Positions 8,296 through 16,236 of a DNA stretch of 41,992 nt are shown here, piece by piece. Source of the stretch: a virus. The translations under genes were made by a program, and so were the position numbers. The DNA is taken from IMG/VR virus record IMGVR_UViG_3300027971_000088, positions 1-41,992 of that record; one strand, written 5' to 3'. How positions within the stretch are numbered: the first letter of the stretch is position 1; every line of letters starts with the position of its first letter. The notes under the pieces were generated by a model. The model saw nothing but the letters and a program-made list of their open reading frames with translations, made no database searches and was not told where the DNA came from.

Positions 8296-9110
8296 CATTC
8301 TTATTTGCCGCAGGCGGCGCTGCTTTGGGGATGGCTGGCGTTGGCGGCTTAACTTTAGCTTCTGGTGCAGGGCTTGGTCTTGGGTTAGGTTCTGCGCTTA
8401 ACGCATCTAGAGCTTCTGGACAAGCCGCAAGCACACAAGCGGCTGCTGCTGACCGTGCGGCTGCGCTTCAAAAAGAAATGTTTGACCAGCAGATGGCGGG
8501 GCAAGAGCCGTTTCGCCAAGCGGGTTTAACAGGTCAAAACCGTTTAATGGAGTTGTTGGGCCTTGGCGGTAATGCTGGCGCGGCGGGGTACGGCAAGTAC
8601 GGTAGAGATTTTAGTATGGCCGACTACCAAGCAGACCCAGGTTACGCATTCCGTTTAAGCGAAGGCCAAAAAGCACTTGATCGCCAAGCCGCTGCAAGGG
8701 GCGGTCTGATCTCGGGCGGGGCTTTAAAGGCCGCAACGCGCTACGGTCAAGACATGGGCTCACAAGAGTACCAGAACGCCTTTAACCGCTACCAAACAAG
8801 CCGTTCAAACCAACTCCAGCCGCTGGGCAACTTGATGTCTATGGGGCAGTCTGCGGCGTCTAATCAGGGCACAGCAGCGGGGAATTACGGCACTAACGCT
8901 GGGCAAGCGTACATGGCTAGTGGGCAAGCAACTGCCGCAGGCCAACTAGGCGCTGCAAACAGCTTGGCAAGCGGACTGCAAGGCACCGTAAGTGCATACC
9001 AAAACCAACAAAACTTTAACGACTTTTTAAATCGTCAGCAAAGGCCAGGGTATGGGTATACATACGCCGACCCGTCTGCCGTAGGCCCAACTTATTATTC
9101 GGATCGGTAA
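8292..9110 (+). CDS. DNA-ejection protein, P22 gp7-like position
   Basis: This 272-residue Ala/Gly/Gln-rich protein begins with a glycine-rich hydrophobic segment (about residues 1-38), then helical Ala/Gln-rich sequence with FDQQMAGQEPFRQAGLTGQN, DPGYAFRLSEGQKALDRQAA and ARGGLISGGAL. The pattern PGY-x-FRL-x-EG with RGGLxSG is common in phage internal virion proteins. In P22-like phages the matching genes (gp7, gp20, gp16) are ejected and help carry DNA across the envelope. Two further candidate ejection genes follow. The start overlaps the preceding stop by 4 bases. Confidence 0.7.
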   Translation: MTFLFAAGGAALGMAGVGGLTLASGAGLGLGLGSALNASRASGQAASTQAAAADRAAALQKEMFDQQMAGQEPFRQAGLTGQNRLMELLGLGGNAGAAGYGKYGRDFSMADYQADPGYAFRLSEGQKALDRQAAARGGLISGGALKAATRYGQDMGSQEYQNAFNRYQTSRSNQLQPLGNLMSMGQSAASNQGTAAGNYGTNAGQAYMASGQATAAGQLGAANSLASGLQGTVSAYQNQQNFNDFLNRQQRPGYGYTYADPSAVGPTYYSDR

Positions 9111-9113
9111 ATT

Positions 9114-10685
9114 ATGGCTGACTTAAACGCACTTATTGCTCAAGGCTACCAGTTCCAACCGCCTCCTGACCCGTTTGTTCAATACGGGAGGATGCAGCAG
9201 TTGGAGCAAGGCCAGCAAGCAAATCAATTGGCAAAATACCAATTTGAAGCTGCTAAACGTGCTGATGTTCAAGCCAATGCGCTTAATCAAGCGTATGCAA
9301 ACGCAATTGATCCAACTACCGGCGCAATTGATTACGCACAAGTTCGCAAATCTTTGGCAACTGGCGGCGCTGGTTCGCAAATTCCTGCGTTAGAAAAAAC
9401 ACGCATGGAGCAAGAAAACGCAGCCCTTACAAAACAAAAGTTAACTGGTGAAATAGCAGCCCAAGGACCAGCATTGGCACTTAAAAATATAGAAGTGTTT
9501 AATTCTCAAATGGATCAATCAAAAAGAAGATTGAACGCAATTGATCCTAATAGCCCTGATGCCGGTAATAAACTTATGGCATGGCATGAAAGCAACCATG
9601 CACCTGGTGTACTAGGCGATACGCTTCGCCAACAAGGTTCTACGCCAGAGCAAACAATTAAAGATATTCAAGCTGCAATTGCAGGAGGCCCAAAAGCAAT
9701 TGCTCAATTTATAGATCGTTCTATGGTTGGGCAAGCAGAATTTGCTAAAAAAATGGCGCCAATTCCAGAAAAAACGACTGATGGAAGAACTGAATTTTTT
9801 GTAGATAAAAACCCATTAAGCCCTACGTTTGGCATGAAGATTGGCGGCGAAGGCGTGGTTAAACTTACAACGCCAGGTGAACAATTAACGGCAGACACTG
9901 CGGCTAAACGTCTTACATTTGAACAAAGCAAATTTAACTACGAAAGAGCTAACCCTGGTTATGAACTTAAAGAAATTTTACAACCTGATAACACAACTCA
10001 AGTTGTTGCTGTAAATAAAAAGACATTGCAAGCTGTACCAGTAATGATGGCCGGAGCACCAAGTGCAGCACCAGCCGGTGCAGGCCGCGGCGCCGTTGGC
10101 GTAACTGGTGGCCAAGTTGGACCTGGTACGCCGTTGGTTGGTGCTGCCAAGGCAGGGGCGCTTACTGAGGGCCAAAGTAATGCGGCATTGTTTGGAAGCG
10201 CAATGGCACAGGCTCAAGTTGTGCTTGACCAGGTTGAAAAACGAAACACAAAAACTGGCGCCGTTGCTACGTCACTTGTCCAAGGTATTGCTAAATATGT
10301 GCCGCTTGGGATTGGAGATAAATTAGTTCAAGACATTTACGCTTTAGCTGTTACAGACCCAACTAAATTGTTTGGTCCTGACGTTGACCAGCAAAAACTA
10401 GGTCAAGCGCAACTAGCGTTTTCAATTGCTTATTTGCGTAAAACGTCTGGCGCTAATTTTGGCGCATCTGAAGTAATGAACACTATCAATGAATATTTCC
10501 CACAAATTGGGGAAGATGCAAGCGTCACCAAGCAAAAATCAGAGGCAAGAAAACGTGCAATTAAAGGCATGAAAATTAGCGCTGGAAAAGAAGGTAGTAA
10601 ATTTATTGAGGAATATGAAGCACCAAGTGCAGCCGGTGGCGGCACACCATCCGCTAATGATCCGCTAGGCATTCGAGGAAAATAG
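9114..10685 (+). CDS. Probable internal virion / ejection protein
   Basis: This 523-residue hydrophilic protein is rich in Gln, Lys and Ala, with long predicted helices (about residues 30-60 and 80-200). A glycine/alanine-rich linker at about 310-345 precedes a C-terminal helical domain with QAQLAFSIAYLRKTSGANFG and then ASEV. No enzymatic motif is visible. Its size, helical character and place between the gp7-like gene and the lysis genes match ejection proteins such as P22 gp20. The codon use is more A/T-rich than that of the head genes. Confidence 0.6.
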   Translation: MADLNALIAQGYQFQPPPDPFVQYGRMQQLEQGQQANQLAKYQFEAAKRADVQANALNQAYANAIDPTTGAIDYAQVRKSLATGGAGSQIPALEKTRMEQENAALTKQKLTGEIAAQGPALALKNIEVFNSQMDQSKRRLNAIDPNSPDAGNKLMAWHESNHAPGVLGDTLRQQGSTPEQTIKDIQAAIAGGPKAIAQFIDRSMVGQAEFAKKMAPIPEKTTDGRTEFFVDKNPLSPTFGMKIGGEGVVKLTTPGEQLTADTAAKRLTFEQSKFNYERANPGYELKEILQPDNTTQVVAVNKKTLQAVPVMMAGAPSAAPAGAGRGAVGVTGGQVGPGTPLVGAAKAGALTEGQSNAALFGSAMAQAQVVLDQVEKRNTKTGAVATSLVQGIAKYVPLGIGDKLVQDIYALAVTDPTKLFGPDVDQQKLGQAQLAFSIAYLRKTSGANFGASEVMNTINEYFPQIGEDASVTKQKSEARKRAIKGMKISAGKEGSKFIEEYEAPSAAGGGTPSANDPLGIRGK

Positions 10686-10687
10686 TA

Positions 10688-12511
10688 ATGGCAACAATAG
10701 CTAACATCCGACAACAATATCCTCAATATGAGGATGTTCCTGATGTGGAATTGGTTGATGCTTTACATCAGAAATTTTATTCTGATATTCCAAAAACGGA
10801 TTTTTATAAATCCATCAATTTGACAGGCGCAAGCCTGATCCCTGGCAGCATTACTTCGTTGCCGCAACGCGAAGTGTCTTTGCGTGACAGGGTAATGGGC
10901 CTCATTGAAACGCCAGCAATTGTTGCTGGTGGGCTTGCCGCAGCAATTCCAACCTTTGTGGCTCGCGTAGGAGGCGAGTTATACGGTGGCCGAGGCACTC
11001 CGCAAGGCAAGGCGATGGGCGAATCAGCCGCCAAAACAGTAGCAGCACAGTTCTACCAACCTCGCACCACTACCGGCCCAGAATTGGTTAGCCAAGCCGC
11101 TGACTTTTTAGGTTCAATACCGCCAACGCCTTTAAGTAGCGCAGGCACTGCACTTAGCACCTTGACCGGCCCTGCTGTAAACCAGTTACGGCCTATCGTT
11201 ACTCAAGCAGTTGCGCCTGCAAAAAATTTATTGGTTTCTGCATTGCAGCGTGAGCCTGCTGCCGTCATGCCTGGTATGGGCGCCGCCGAAACGTCGGCGG
11301 CTGCTTTGCGCCAAGAACGAGCGTTACGCCAAAACATTCCATTGACCAAAGGCGAGCAAGTGCCAGAGCTTGGATTGCAACAATTTGAGTCTGACATTGT
11401 TAAACAAAATCCGCAACTTGGAAAACCTTTAATTGAATTTAAAGCAGGACAAAAGAAGGCCATTGTTGACCAGTTTGAAAGATTGGCTGGAGAAACTGGT
11501 GCTGAATTTGCTGATCCAGCAAATGCTAGGCAAATAGGCACCATTGTTGACAAGGCTATGGTTAATGCATTTGACGCTAAAAAAACAAAAGTAGATCAAG
11601 CCTACCAACTTGCAAGGGATTCTGGCGAAACAAAACAAGTAGTTGACACCACAAAACTAGATCAATATTTGACATTTGTTCAACCAGAAGCAATCGCTGT
11701 TCCAGAAATTAACTCAATTAAAGCAAAATTAGAAGTTTTAAAAACTGCTAAAAATGGTCAAGTTACCATTGATGATCTTGAAAATTTATATAAAGTTGCT
11801 GGACAACTTGGCAAAAAAGGTGATCCATCTGGTGTTTTTATGGGTGACATCAAAAAAATCATCAATGAAGTCACAGAAGGAACTGGTGGTGATTTGTATC
11901 GTGCGGCTAGGGCGCAACGCAACCAACTTGGTAAAGAATTTGAAGACACCTATCGCGTTGCTAAATTACTTGGCACTAAAGGCGGTTACGCTGACCGCGC
12001 AGTAGCGCTTGATGATGTGTTTAAGCACGTTGTTTTGGACGGTAGTTTGGAAGAAATGCGAACCGTCACCAAGCTATTAAAAAAGGCTGGCCCAGAAGGT
12101 CAGCAAGCCTATAAAGAATTGCAAGGTCAAACAATTGAACACCTTAAAGATCAATTGACCAAAAACGCTAGTGGCGAATTGTCATTTGCAAAATTAAAGA
12201 CTTCTATTGAACAATTAGATCGTGAAGGTAAGTTGCAATATATGTACGGCAAAGCTGGCCGCGATAAGTTGATGGATTTAAAAGCAACCGTGCAAGATGC
12301 TTTAGTCAAAGACCCAAGGGCAGTCAATTGGTCTAATACCGGCAATGTTGTTTTGCGTGGGTTGGATGCTTTGTCTGCAATTCGTTTCCCTGGCGCCCAA
12401 ACAGCGGCAGAAATTGCCCAAAATATTTCGCTTAAAAAGAAAGTGGCCGAGTCAGTTAACTTTAACGCTTTGGCCCCCAGCAAGGCATCCGCAAACAAAT
12501 TAGCACCATGA
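10688..12511 (+). CDS. Probable large internal virion / ejection protein
   Basis: This 607-residue protein starts with a short domain (IANIRQQYPQYEDVPDVELV) that I recognise from many internal virion proteins. A hydrophobic stretch follows at about residues 70-95 (IETPAIVAGGLAAAIPTFVA), suited to membrane insertion, and then a long Lys/Gln/Glu-rich helical region. No lytic transglycosylase or peptidase motif was found. By order it corresponds to the largest ejection protein (P22 gp16 position). It overlaps the next gene (ATGATG at 12508). Confidence 0.62.
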   Translation: MATIANIRQQYPQYEDVPDVELVDALHQKFYSDIPKTDFYKSINLTGASLIPGSITSLPQREVSLRDRVMGLIETPAIVAGGLAAAIPTFVARVGGELYGGRGTPQGKAMGESAAKTVAAQFYQPRTTTGPELVSQAADFLGSIPPTPLSSAGTALSTLTGPAVNQLRPIVTQAVAPAKNLLVSALQREPAAVMPGMGAAETSAAALRQERALRQNIPLTKGEQVPELGLQQFESDIVKQNPQLGKPLIEFKAGQKKAIVDQFERLAGETGAEFADPANARQIGTIVDKAMVNAFDAKKTKVDQAYQLARDSGETKQVVDTTKLDQYLTFVQPEAIAVPEINSIKAKLEVLKTAKNGQVTIDDLENLYKVAGQLGKKGDPSGVFMGDIKKIINEVTEGTGGDLYRAARAQRNQLGKEFEDTYRVAKLLGTKGGYADRAVALDDVFKHVVLDGSLEEMRTVTKLLKKAGPEGQQAYKELQGQTIEHLKDQLTKNASGELSFAKLKTSIEQLDREGKLQYMYGKAGRDKLMDLKATVQDALVKDPRAVNWSNTGNVVLRGLDALSAIRFPGAQTAAEIAQNISLKKKVAESVNFNALAPSKASANKLAP

Positions 12512-12729
12512 TGGATCAGCAAACCATCAATCTCATTCTTGGCGGCTGCATGGGCGTAGCCGGATGGTTCGCGCGTGAGTTGTGGACAGCAGTGCAAGAA
12601 CTAAAAAACGATCTCGCCAAGCTGCCAACGATCTACGTTGCCCGTCTGGACTACAAGGACGATATGCGTGAGGTTAAGGAAATGCTAAGTAAGATTTTTG
12701 ACCGGCTGGATAACAAAGCAGACAAATGA
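12508..12729 (+). CDS. Small membrane-anchored coiled-coil protein (lysis cassette)
   Basis: This 73-residue protein has an N-terminal membrane span (about residues 6-22, INLILGGCMGVAGWFAREL) followed by a charged helix with a coiled-coil pattern (MREVKEMLSKIFDRLDNKAD). Small proteins of this form often precede holins in phages and may act as holin partners or spanin-like subunits. That is inference from position. The start could be either ATG of the ATGATG at 12508-12513. It overlaps the next start by 4 bases. Confidence 0.65.
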   Translation: MMDQQTINLILGGCMGVAGWFARELWTAVQELKNDLAKLPTIYVARLDYKDDMREVKEMLSKIFDRLDNKADK

Positions 12730-13133
12730 CACTTGACCCAGTAACCGCCCTGTTTGAAGTTGGCAGCAAAGTCTTAGACCGAGTTCTGCCCGACCCCGCG
12801 CAGCAAGCCGCTGCCAAGCTGGAGTTGCTCAAGCTGCAACAAAACGGTGAGTTGGCCCAGATTACGGGGCAGATGGACATTAACAAGGTAGAAGCGGCAA
12901 GCTCTTCTTTGTTCGTTAGTGGCTGGCGACCTAGTATTGGGTGGATATGCGGCGCGGGGTTTGCTGTCCAATTCGTTATTGGCCCGTTAGCTGAGTGGGG
13001 CGCTGCGCTTGCTGGACACCCCGTAAAGTTCCCGCAGATGGACACCGGAACCATGATGCCTTTGCTCCTCGGTATGCTGGGCCTTGGTGGGCTTAGGACG
13101 GCTGAAAAACTAGCAGATAAGGCGGCAAAATGA
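12726..13133 (+). CDS. Holin-like protein, 3TM holin family
   Basis: This 135-residue protein has an amphipathic N-terminal helix (about residues 20-45), an SGWRPS motif at 65-70, and hydrophobic spans at about 70-88 and 109-124. The SGWRP motif before the first span is characteristic of the phage/GTA holin 3TM family. It would permeabilise the inner membrane so that the endolysin encoded at 13354 can act. The start overlaps the previous stop, and its end overlaps the next ATG, so the lysis genes are translationally coupled. Confidence 0.75.
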   Translation: MTLDPVTALFEVGSKVLDRVLPDPAQQAAAKLELLKLQQNGELAQITGQMDINKVEAASSSLFVSGWRPSIGWICGAGFAVQFVIGPLAEWGAALAGHPVKFPQMDTGTMMPLLLGMLGLGGLRTAEKLADKAAK

Positions 13134-13357
13134 AAGCAAAACTTACCTTTCTTGTTACCCTGATGGTCAGCTTCACTTTGTGCGTAGTCATCATCGGTAT
13201 GGTGGCTGTGCTGATGGCGGGTTTGTTTGACCCCCTTGTGGACAACGCAGAAATCTTCAAACTCATATCACCCGCATTCCAGACCATTGTTGGTGGCTTC
13301 ATTGGGCTGCTGGCTGGTGTGAAGTTGTCCCACAGTGAAGCGGATGACCCCAAATGA
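13130..13357 (+). CDS. Second holin-like membrane protein
   Basis: This 75-residue protein has two clear membrane spans (about residues 6-32 and 50-67) separated by a short acidic loop containing DPLVDNAE, and ends in a charged tail. The size and topology are those of a class II holin or a regulator of the adjacent 3TM holin. Four-base overlaps with the genes on both sides tie it to the lysis cassette. Which of the two membrane proteins is the true holin cannot be decided from sequence. Confidence 0.65.
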   Translation: MKAKLTFLVTLMVSFTLCVVIIGMVAVLMAGLFDPLVDNAEIFKLISPAFQTIVGGFIGLLAGVKLSHSEADDPK

Positions 13358-13782
13358 CTCAATTAACCGAACACTTCACCCTTGAAGAACTGACCACCAC
13401 AGATCACCGTGAGTTTGACAACACACCCAATGAAACAGAACGAGCAAATTTGGTGCGACTGGCTGAGTTGCTTGAGCAAGTCAAAGTCGCTATCGGCGGC
13501 AAGGCTGTGATGGTAAATAGCGCGTTCAGATCGGCTAAAGTCAATGCATCAGTGGGTAGTAAAGACACAAGCCAGCACCGGCTTGGCTGCGCTGCGGACA
13601 TTCGTGTTCCCGGCGTGACCCCAGATCAGGTTGTAAAAGCAGTGATAGCTGCTAAACTACCCTTCGACCAGTTAATCCGCGAGTTTGACCGATGGACGCA
13701 CATTAGCGTACCCAATGACCCCAAGGGCAAGCCTCGGGGCCAGGTGCTAATCATTGACAAACAAGGCACTCGCCTGTATTAA
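13354..13782 (+). CDS. Endolysin, M15 D-Ala-D-Ala-type peptidase
   Basis: This 142-residue zinc peptidase is predicted to cleave peptidoglycan stem peptides. The M15 signature is visible: SQHRLGCAADIR supplies His75 and Asp82, WTHISV supplies His116, and Glu110 (REFDRW) fits the catalytic base. FRSAKVN at 58-64 matches the conserved Arg loop. It lacks a signal peptide and so needs a holin, which the two preceding genes could provide. Its length is normal for single-domain phage M15 endolysins. Confidence 0.9.
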   Translation: MTQLTEHFTLEELTTTDHREFDNTPNETERANLVRLAELLEQVKVAIGGKAVMVNSAFRSAKVNASVGSKDTSQHRLGCAADIRVPGVTPDQVVKAVIAAKLPFDQLIREFDRWTHISVPNDPKGKPRGQVLIIDKQGTRLY

Positions 13783-13790
13783 TATATTCG

Positions 13791-13816
13791 TTTTTGTAAC
13801 AAAAATAGGGTATAAA
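13791..13816 (+). promoter_or_regulatory. Palindrome and TATAAA box before the phosphoesterase gene
   Basis: TTTTTGT-A-ACAAAAA (13791-13805) is a perfect 7-bp inverted repeat, followed by TATAAA at 13811-13816, all within the 59-base gap between endolysin and phosphoesterase. The TATAAA could be a -10 box, but no well-spaced -35 box is visible. The palindrome could be an operator or a weak hairpin. Low confidence. Confidence 0.3.
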
Positions 13817-13841
13817 CCAGAATCAACTCTAAAGGTTCTGT

Positions 13842-14825
13842 ATGGCAAAAGAAATTTGTTCTGATGCTGTTTTTATAGAGACGTGGAATAAACATCGGTC
13901 AGCTAAAAAAGTATCAGAAATTCTTGGTCTATCAGAACGTAGAGTTAATTTTAGAAGAAGAGGTTTAGAAGAAAAGAACAACATAGTTCTTTATGCGGAT
14001 GACAATAGAGGCATAAAGTACCAAAAGAATTACGCAACAGTCCCGCACAATGTGCGTACAAATCTTGGATTACTTAACGGACAAGTAATCGTATTCAGTG
14101 ATGCGCACTTCTGGCCTGGAATACGGTCAACAGCCTTCAAAGGTCTTTTGTGGGCTATTCAAGAATTCAAACCCCGAGCAGTAATCAACAACGGTGATGC
14201 GTTTGACGGAGCTTCTATATCCCGATTCCCTCGTATCGGATGGGACAGTAAGCCTAGCTTGATTGGTGAACTAAAAGCGTGTGAAGCTAGTCTTGAGGAG
14301 ATAGAAACAGCAGCCAAAGAAGGCAACCGTCAATGCAAGTTGATCTGGACGCTTGGAAACCATGATGCGCGTTTTGAGAATACTCTGGCGAATCGTGTAC
14401 CGGAATTTGCAAATATAAAAGGCTTTACGCTTAAAGATCATTTTCAAGCGTGGACACCAGCTTGGTCTTGCTGGGCGACTGATGATGTAGTAATTAAACA
14501 TAGATGGAAAGGCGGCATACACGCCGTTTACAACAATTCTGTTATGTCTGGTAAGTCTTACGTCACGGGACACCTGCACAGCCTCAAGGTGGCTCCATTT
14601 AGCGATCTTAACGGCACAAGGTATGGAGTAGACACAGGAACCCTTGCAGACCCCGTAGGACCGCAATTTATTGATTACTTGGAGGATAACCCTACCAACT
14701 GGCGATCTGGCTTTGCTGTTCTTACATTATGGAAAGGACACCTACTACAGCCAGAACTTGTACAGGTGTTTGACAAGGATCACATAGAGTTTCGGGGCGA
14801 GGTAATTAACGTGACAAAATTCTGA
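13842..14825 (+). CDS. Calcineurin-like metallophosphoesterase with N-terminal HTH
   Basis: This 327-residue protein has a helix-turn-helix-like N-terminus (about residues 20-40, SAKKVSEILGLSERRVNFRR). A full metallophosphoesterase core follows: D-x-H at 87-89 (FSDAHFW), GDAFDG at 118-123, GNHD at 172-175 and GHLH at 243-246. These positions form the two-metal site of phosphoesterases acting on nucleic acids or nucleotides. The substrate is unknown. It sits alone after the lysis genes, with its own possible control region. A DNA-binding nuclease role is an inference from the domain pairing. Confidence 0.82.
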   Translation: MAKEICSDAVFIETWNKHRSAKKVSEILGLSERRVNFRRRGLEEKNNIVLYADDNRGIKYQKNYATVPHNVRTNLGLLNGQVIVFSDAHFWPGIRSTAFKGLLWAIQEFKPRAVINNGDAFDGASISRFPRIGWDSKPSLIGELKACEASLEEIETAAKEGNRQCKLIWTLGNHDARFENTLANRVPEFANIKGFTLKDHFQAWTPAWSCWATDDVVIKHRWKGGIHAVYNNSVMSGKSYVTGHLHSLKVAPFSDLNGTRYGVDTGTLADPVGPQFIDYLEDNPTNWRSGFAVLTLWKGHLLQPELVQVFDKDHIEFRGEVINVTKF

Positions 14826-14895
14826 AAACATGTCATAAATTGCCTATAAGATAGGTTTGCAGCGCCGTGCTGTACCATTTTTATAGAGGTTTATC

Positions 14896-15171
14896 ATGGA
14901 ATTTACACTGACAATAGACTTTGGTTTTAACGAGCAAGTTACGTTTTCTACAGACCCATTGTGGAAAGCTGTTGCAGTTGCAGGTTTTGTAGAGCGCCTA
15001 GAAGAGATTGACGAGCAAGACGAGGCAGAAGATAAGTTTGCTGATGAAGAGTACGAGTTTGACGACGATGGCGTAGCGTACTGGCTAGACGTAGAAAATG
15101 ACGTTTGGTATTTCTACGACGAAGAGTCTGACGATTGGTATGAGTGCGAAGAAGAAGAGTGCGTTGAGTAA
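14896..15171 (+). CDS. Extremely acidic small protein
   Basis: This 91-residue protein carries 34 Asp/Glu against about 3 Lys/Arg, with repeated W/Y-rich acidic segments (YWLDVENDVWYFYDEESDDW). A good ribosome site (AGAGG) lies before the ATG. I do not recognise a family. The charge and aromatic spacing resemble nucleic-acid mimics that block DNA-binding enzymes, but this is speculation. It is the last gene before the rightward terminator cluster. Confidence 0.6.
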   Translation: MEFTLTIDFGFNEQVTFSTDPLWKAVAVAGFVERLEEIDEQDEAEDKFADEEYEFDDDGVAYWLDVENDVWYFYDEESDDWYECEEEECVE

Positions 15172-15175
15172 TTTA

Positions 15176-15255
15176 ACTCAATGGATTGAGTAGGCTTGTA
15201 CCCAATTTGAGTACGATCCTACCCAAATTGGAAGGGGGGCTTATGCCCCCTTTTT
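15176..15255. terminator. Three successive hairpins ending in a strong terminator
   Basis: Three perfect stems follow the acidic gene: ACTCAA/TTGAGT (15176-15191), CCAATTTG/CAAATTGG (15202-15231) and GGGGGC-TTAT-GCCCCC (15235-15250). Five Ts (15251-15255) follow the last, making it a textbook intrinsic terminator on the + strand. It lies between converging transcription units, since the leftward operon ends at 15255, and A residues on the other side could give partial leftward termination. The two upstream stems may be RNA-processing sites. Confidence 0.85.
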
Positions 15256-15377
15256 CAATCAAAGTGTTTCTTAATGATATACAGGATGTCTGTTATTTCC
15301 TCTGATACCTCTTTAAGAGACAATCTAAGGTCTTCTATATCAGCCTGTTGATTCTGCATTTTGATGTACGAATCCAT
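15255..15377 (-). CDS. Tiny helical protein, last gene of leftward operon
   Basis: A 40-residue reading frame begins MDSYIKMQNQQADIEDLRLS and is strongly helical, with a heptad-like Leu/Ile pattern and a Lys-rich end. It overlaps the end of the preceding gene by 38 bases and stops exactly at the terminator T-run. The ribosome site is weak, so the call rests on its protein-like composition and operon position. Confidence 0.4.
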   Translation of the reverse strand: MDSYIKMQNQQADIEDLRLSLKEVSEEITDILYIIKKHFD

Positions 15378-15669
15378 GCAAAATCTGGCTAAGTTCTCGT
15401 GGTTCCACGCTGCGAAGTTTGGTAGGTCTTGCATTTTTTGGTCTGGGTTTAGGACAATCTTCTGGCGGCACTACGGCGCACCATACGGCTTGTGGCGGCA
15501 ACTGCTGCTCGGCTTTTAGCCATCTATCTATGTAAGTATCAGGCATATTTTGCAGCGCAGCATAAATTGTGTCGTGTCTTTTTTCTAGCCTTTCAGATAT
15601 TTCTTTTGCTGTCAGGCCGTCTTGGTGCTGGTGCAGTAACTGCCTGATTTTTGGGTGACTTGGTTTCAT
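15340..15669 (-). CDS. Small helix-turn-helix protein
   Basis: I place the start at the ATG at 15669 (MKPSHPKIRQLLHQHQDGL). It overlaps the stop of the upstream zinc-ribbon frame in an ATGA junction, which argues against the longer form starting at 15693. The 109-residue protein has a probable winged-helix or HTH segment at about residues 5-40 (DGLTAKEISERLEKRHDTIY), followed by a proline-rich linker and a short C-terminal helix. It may be a transcriptional regulator of the phage. The target is unknown. Confidence 0.6.
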   Translation of the reverse strand: MKPSHPKIRQLLHQHQDGLTAKEISERLEKRHDTIYAALQNMPDTYIDRWLKAEQQLPPQAVWCAVVPPEDCPKPRPKNARPTKLRSVEPRELSQILHGFVHQNAESTG

Positions 15670-15819
15670 GTGTTTTTTTGTGGTGGTGTGCAAGTGTGGA
15701 TAACGGTCAAGTCTGCTGTGCGCTTACCGCAGCGGGGGCAGAAGTTTTGCTCCTGCTCTGGCTGTGCTAACTTGTCCTGCGCCGCTGCCTTTTTGCTTTG
15801 CTAGTTCAATGATGTTCAT
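15666..15819 (-). pseudogene. Frameshifted zinc-ribbon protein
   Basis: The gene starts at 15819 (MNIIELAKQ) in an ATGA overlap with the upstream stop, but its frame ends early after 31 codons. In the +1 frame the sequence reads on as AAAQDKLAQPEQEQNFCPRC and then GKRTADLTVIHTC, a short zinc ribbon (CPRC with a later His and Cys). That frame ends at 15666 in an ATGA overlap with the next gene. The span is 154 bases, one too many for a clean frame. Removing one base from the A5 run (T5 on the + strand, 15790-15794) restores a 50-residue protein. This could be a real mutation, programmed frameshifting or a homopolymer sequencing error. Confidence 0.65.
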
Positions 15820-15914
15820 TTCTTTGGCCCCCAATTTGCAATGCAAGCTGCCACCCAAACGACCAGCAACCAAAGCGCCCAAAAGTGGGCATCCATAAAG
15901 TCAACAATATTCAT
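15816..15914 (-). CDS. Single-span membrane microprotein (32 residues)
   Basis: The start at 15914 is chosen because GGAG lies 6 bases upstream and the ATG overlaps the preceding stop (ATGA). The protein begins MNIVDFMDAHFWALWLLVVW and has one Trp-rich membrane span (about residues 10-26) and a short basic end (NWGPKK). It is one of four tiny membrane proteins in this operon. Function unknown. Superinfection exclusion or membrane remodelling would fit. Confidence 0.6.
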   Translation of the reverse strand: MNIVDFMDAHFWALWLLVVWVAACIANWGPKK

Positions 15915-16018
15915 GTGCCACTCCCCACTACATATCCAATTAAATAAAATATTACCGCCACCACCATCGGGTGTTTGAGAAAACGCCCCGAAAACCAGCA
16001 ATCAATAAATTTGTTCAT
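15911..16018 (-). CDS. Single-span membrane microprotein (35 residues)
   Basis: The reading frame begins MNKFIDCWFSGRFLKHPMVV, with a strong ribosome site (GGGGGAAG) just before it and ATGA overlaps at both ends. A basic, Cys/Trp-containing N-terminal segment precedes one hydrophobic span (about residues 18-33). Coupling to its neighbours and the clean ribosome site support it as a real gene. No family recognised. Confidence 0.6.
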   Translation of the reverse strand: MNKFIDCWFSGRFLKHPMVVAVIFYLIGYVVGSGT

Positions 16019-16236
16019 CACTTCCCCCATACCCAAAAAGCCAACAGCGTTAGTGATGCGGTAACAGCGATTACAAGAATAAGTGCTTTGAAGGTCGAGG
16101 TAATGTCATCGTATGGGTCAGCAACCCTGTCCCATCCGCCACTCATGTACGCATCATTGGTTTCTTTTATACGTTGCTTGCGTATAGGGCAATCTTTGCC
16201 TTGGTCGCATTGACCGTTTGCGTTACAGCAGTTCAT
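16018..16236 (-). CDS. Cys-rich, single-span membrane protein
   Basis: This 72-residue protein starts MNCCNANGQCDQGKDCPIRK, with five Cys in the first 16 residues that could bind zinc or an Fe-S cluster. A hydrophilic middle follows, then one C-terminal membrane span (about residues 50-70). I recall similar Cys-rich starts in small proteins of betaproteobacterial phages, with unknown function. Its start overlaps the stop of the 63-residue gene (ATGA), and its stop overlaps the next start. Confidence 0.65.
   Translation of the reverse strand: MNCCNANGQCDQGKDCPIRKQRIKETNDAYMSGGWDRVADPYDDITSTFKALILVIAVTASLTLLAFWVWGK

Noticed and set aside
15695-15703. Perfect DnaA-box match TGTGGATAA
   Set aside because: It lies inside the coding sequence of the zinc-ribbon frame (Val-Ile-His-Thr codons), which explains it without an origin function.
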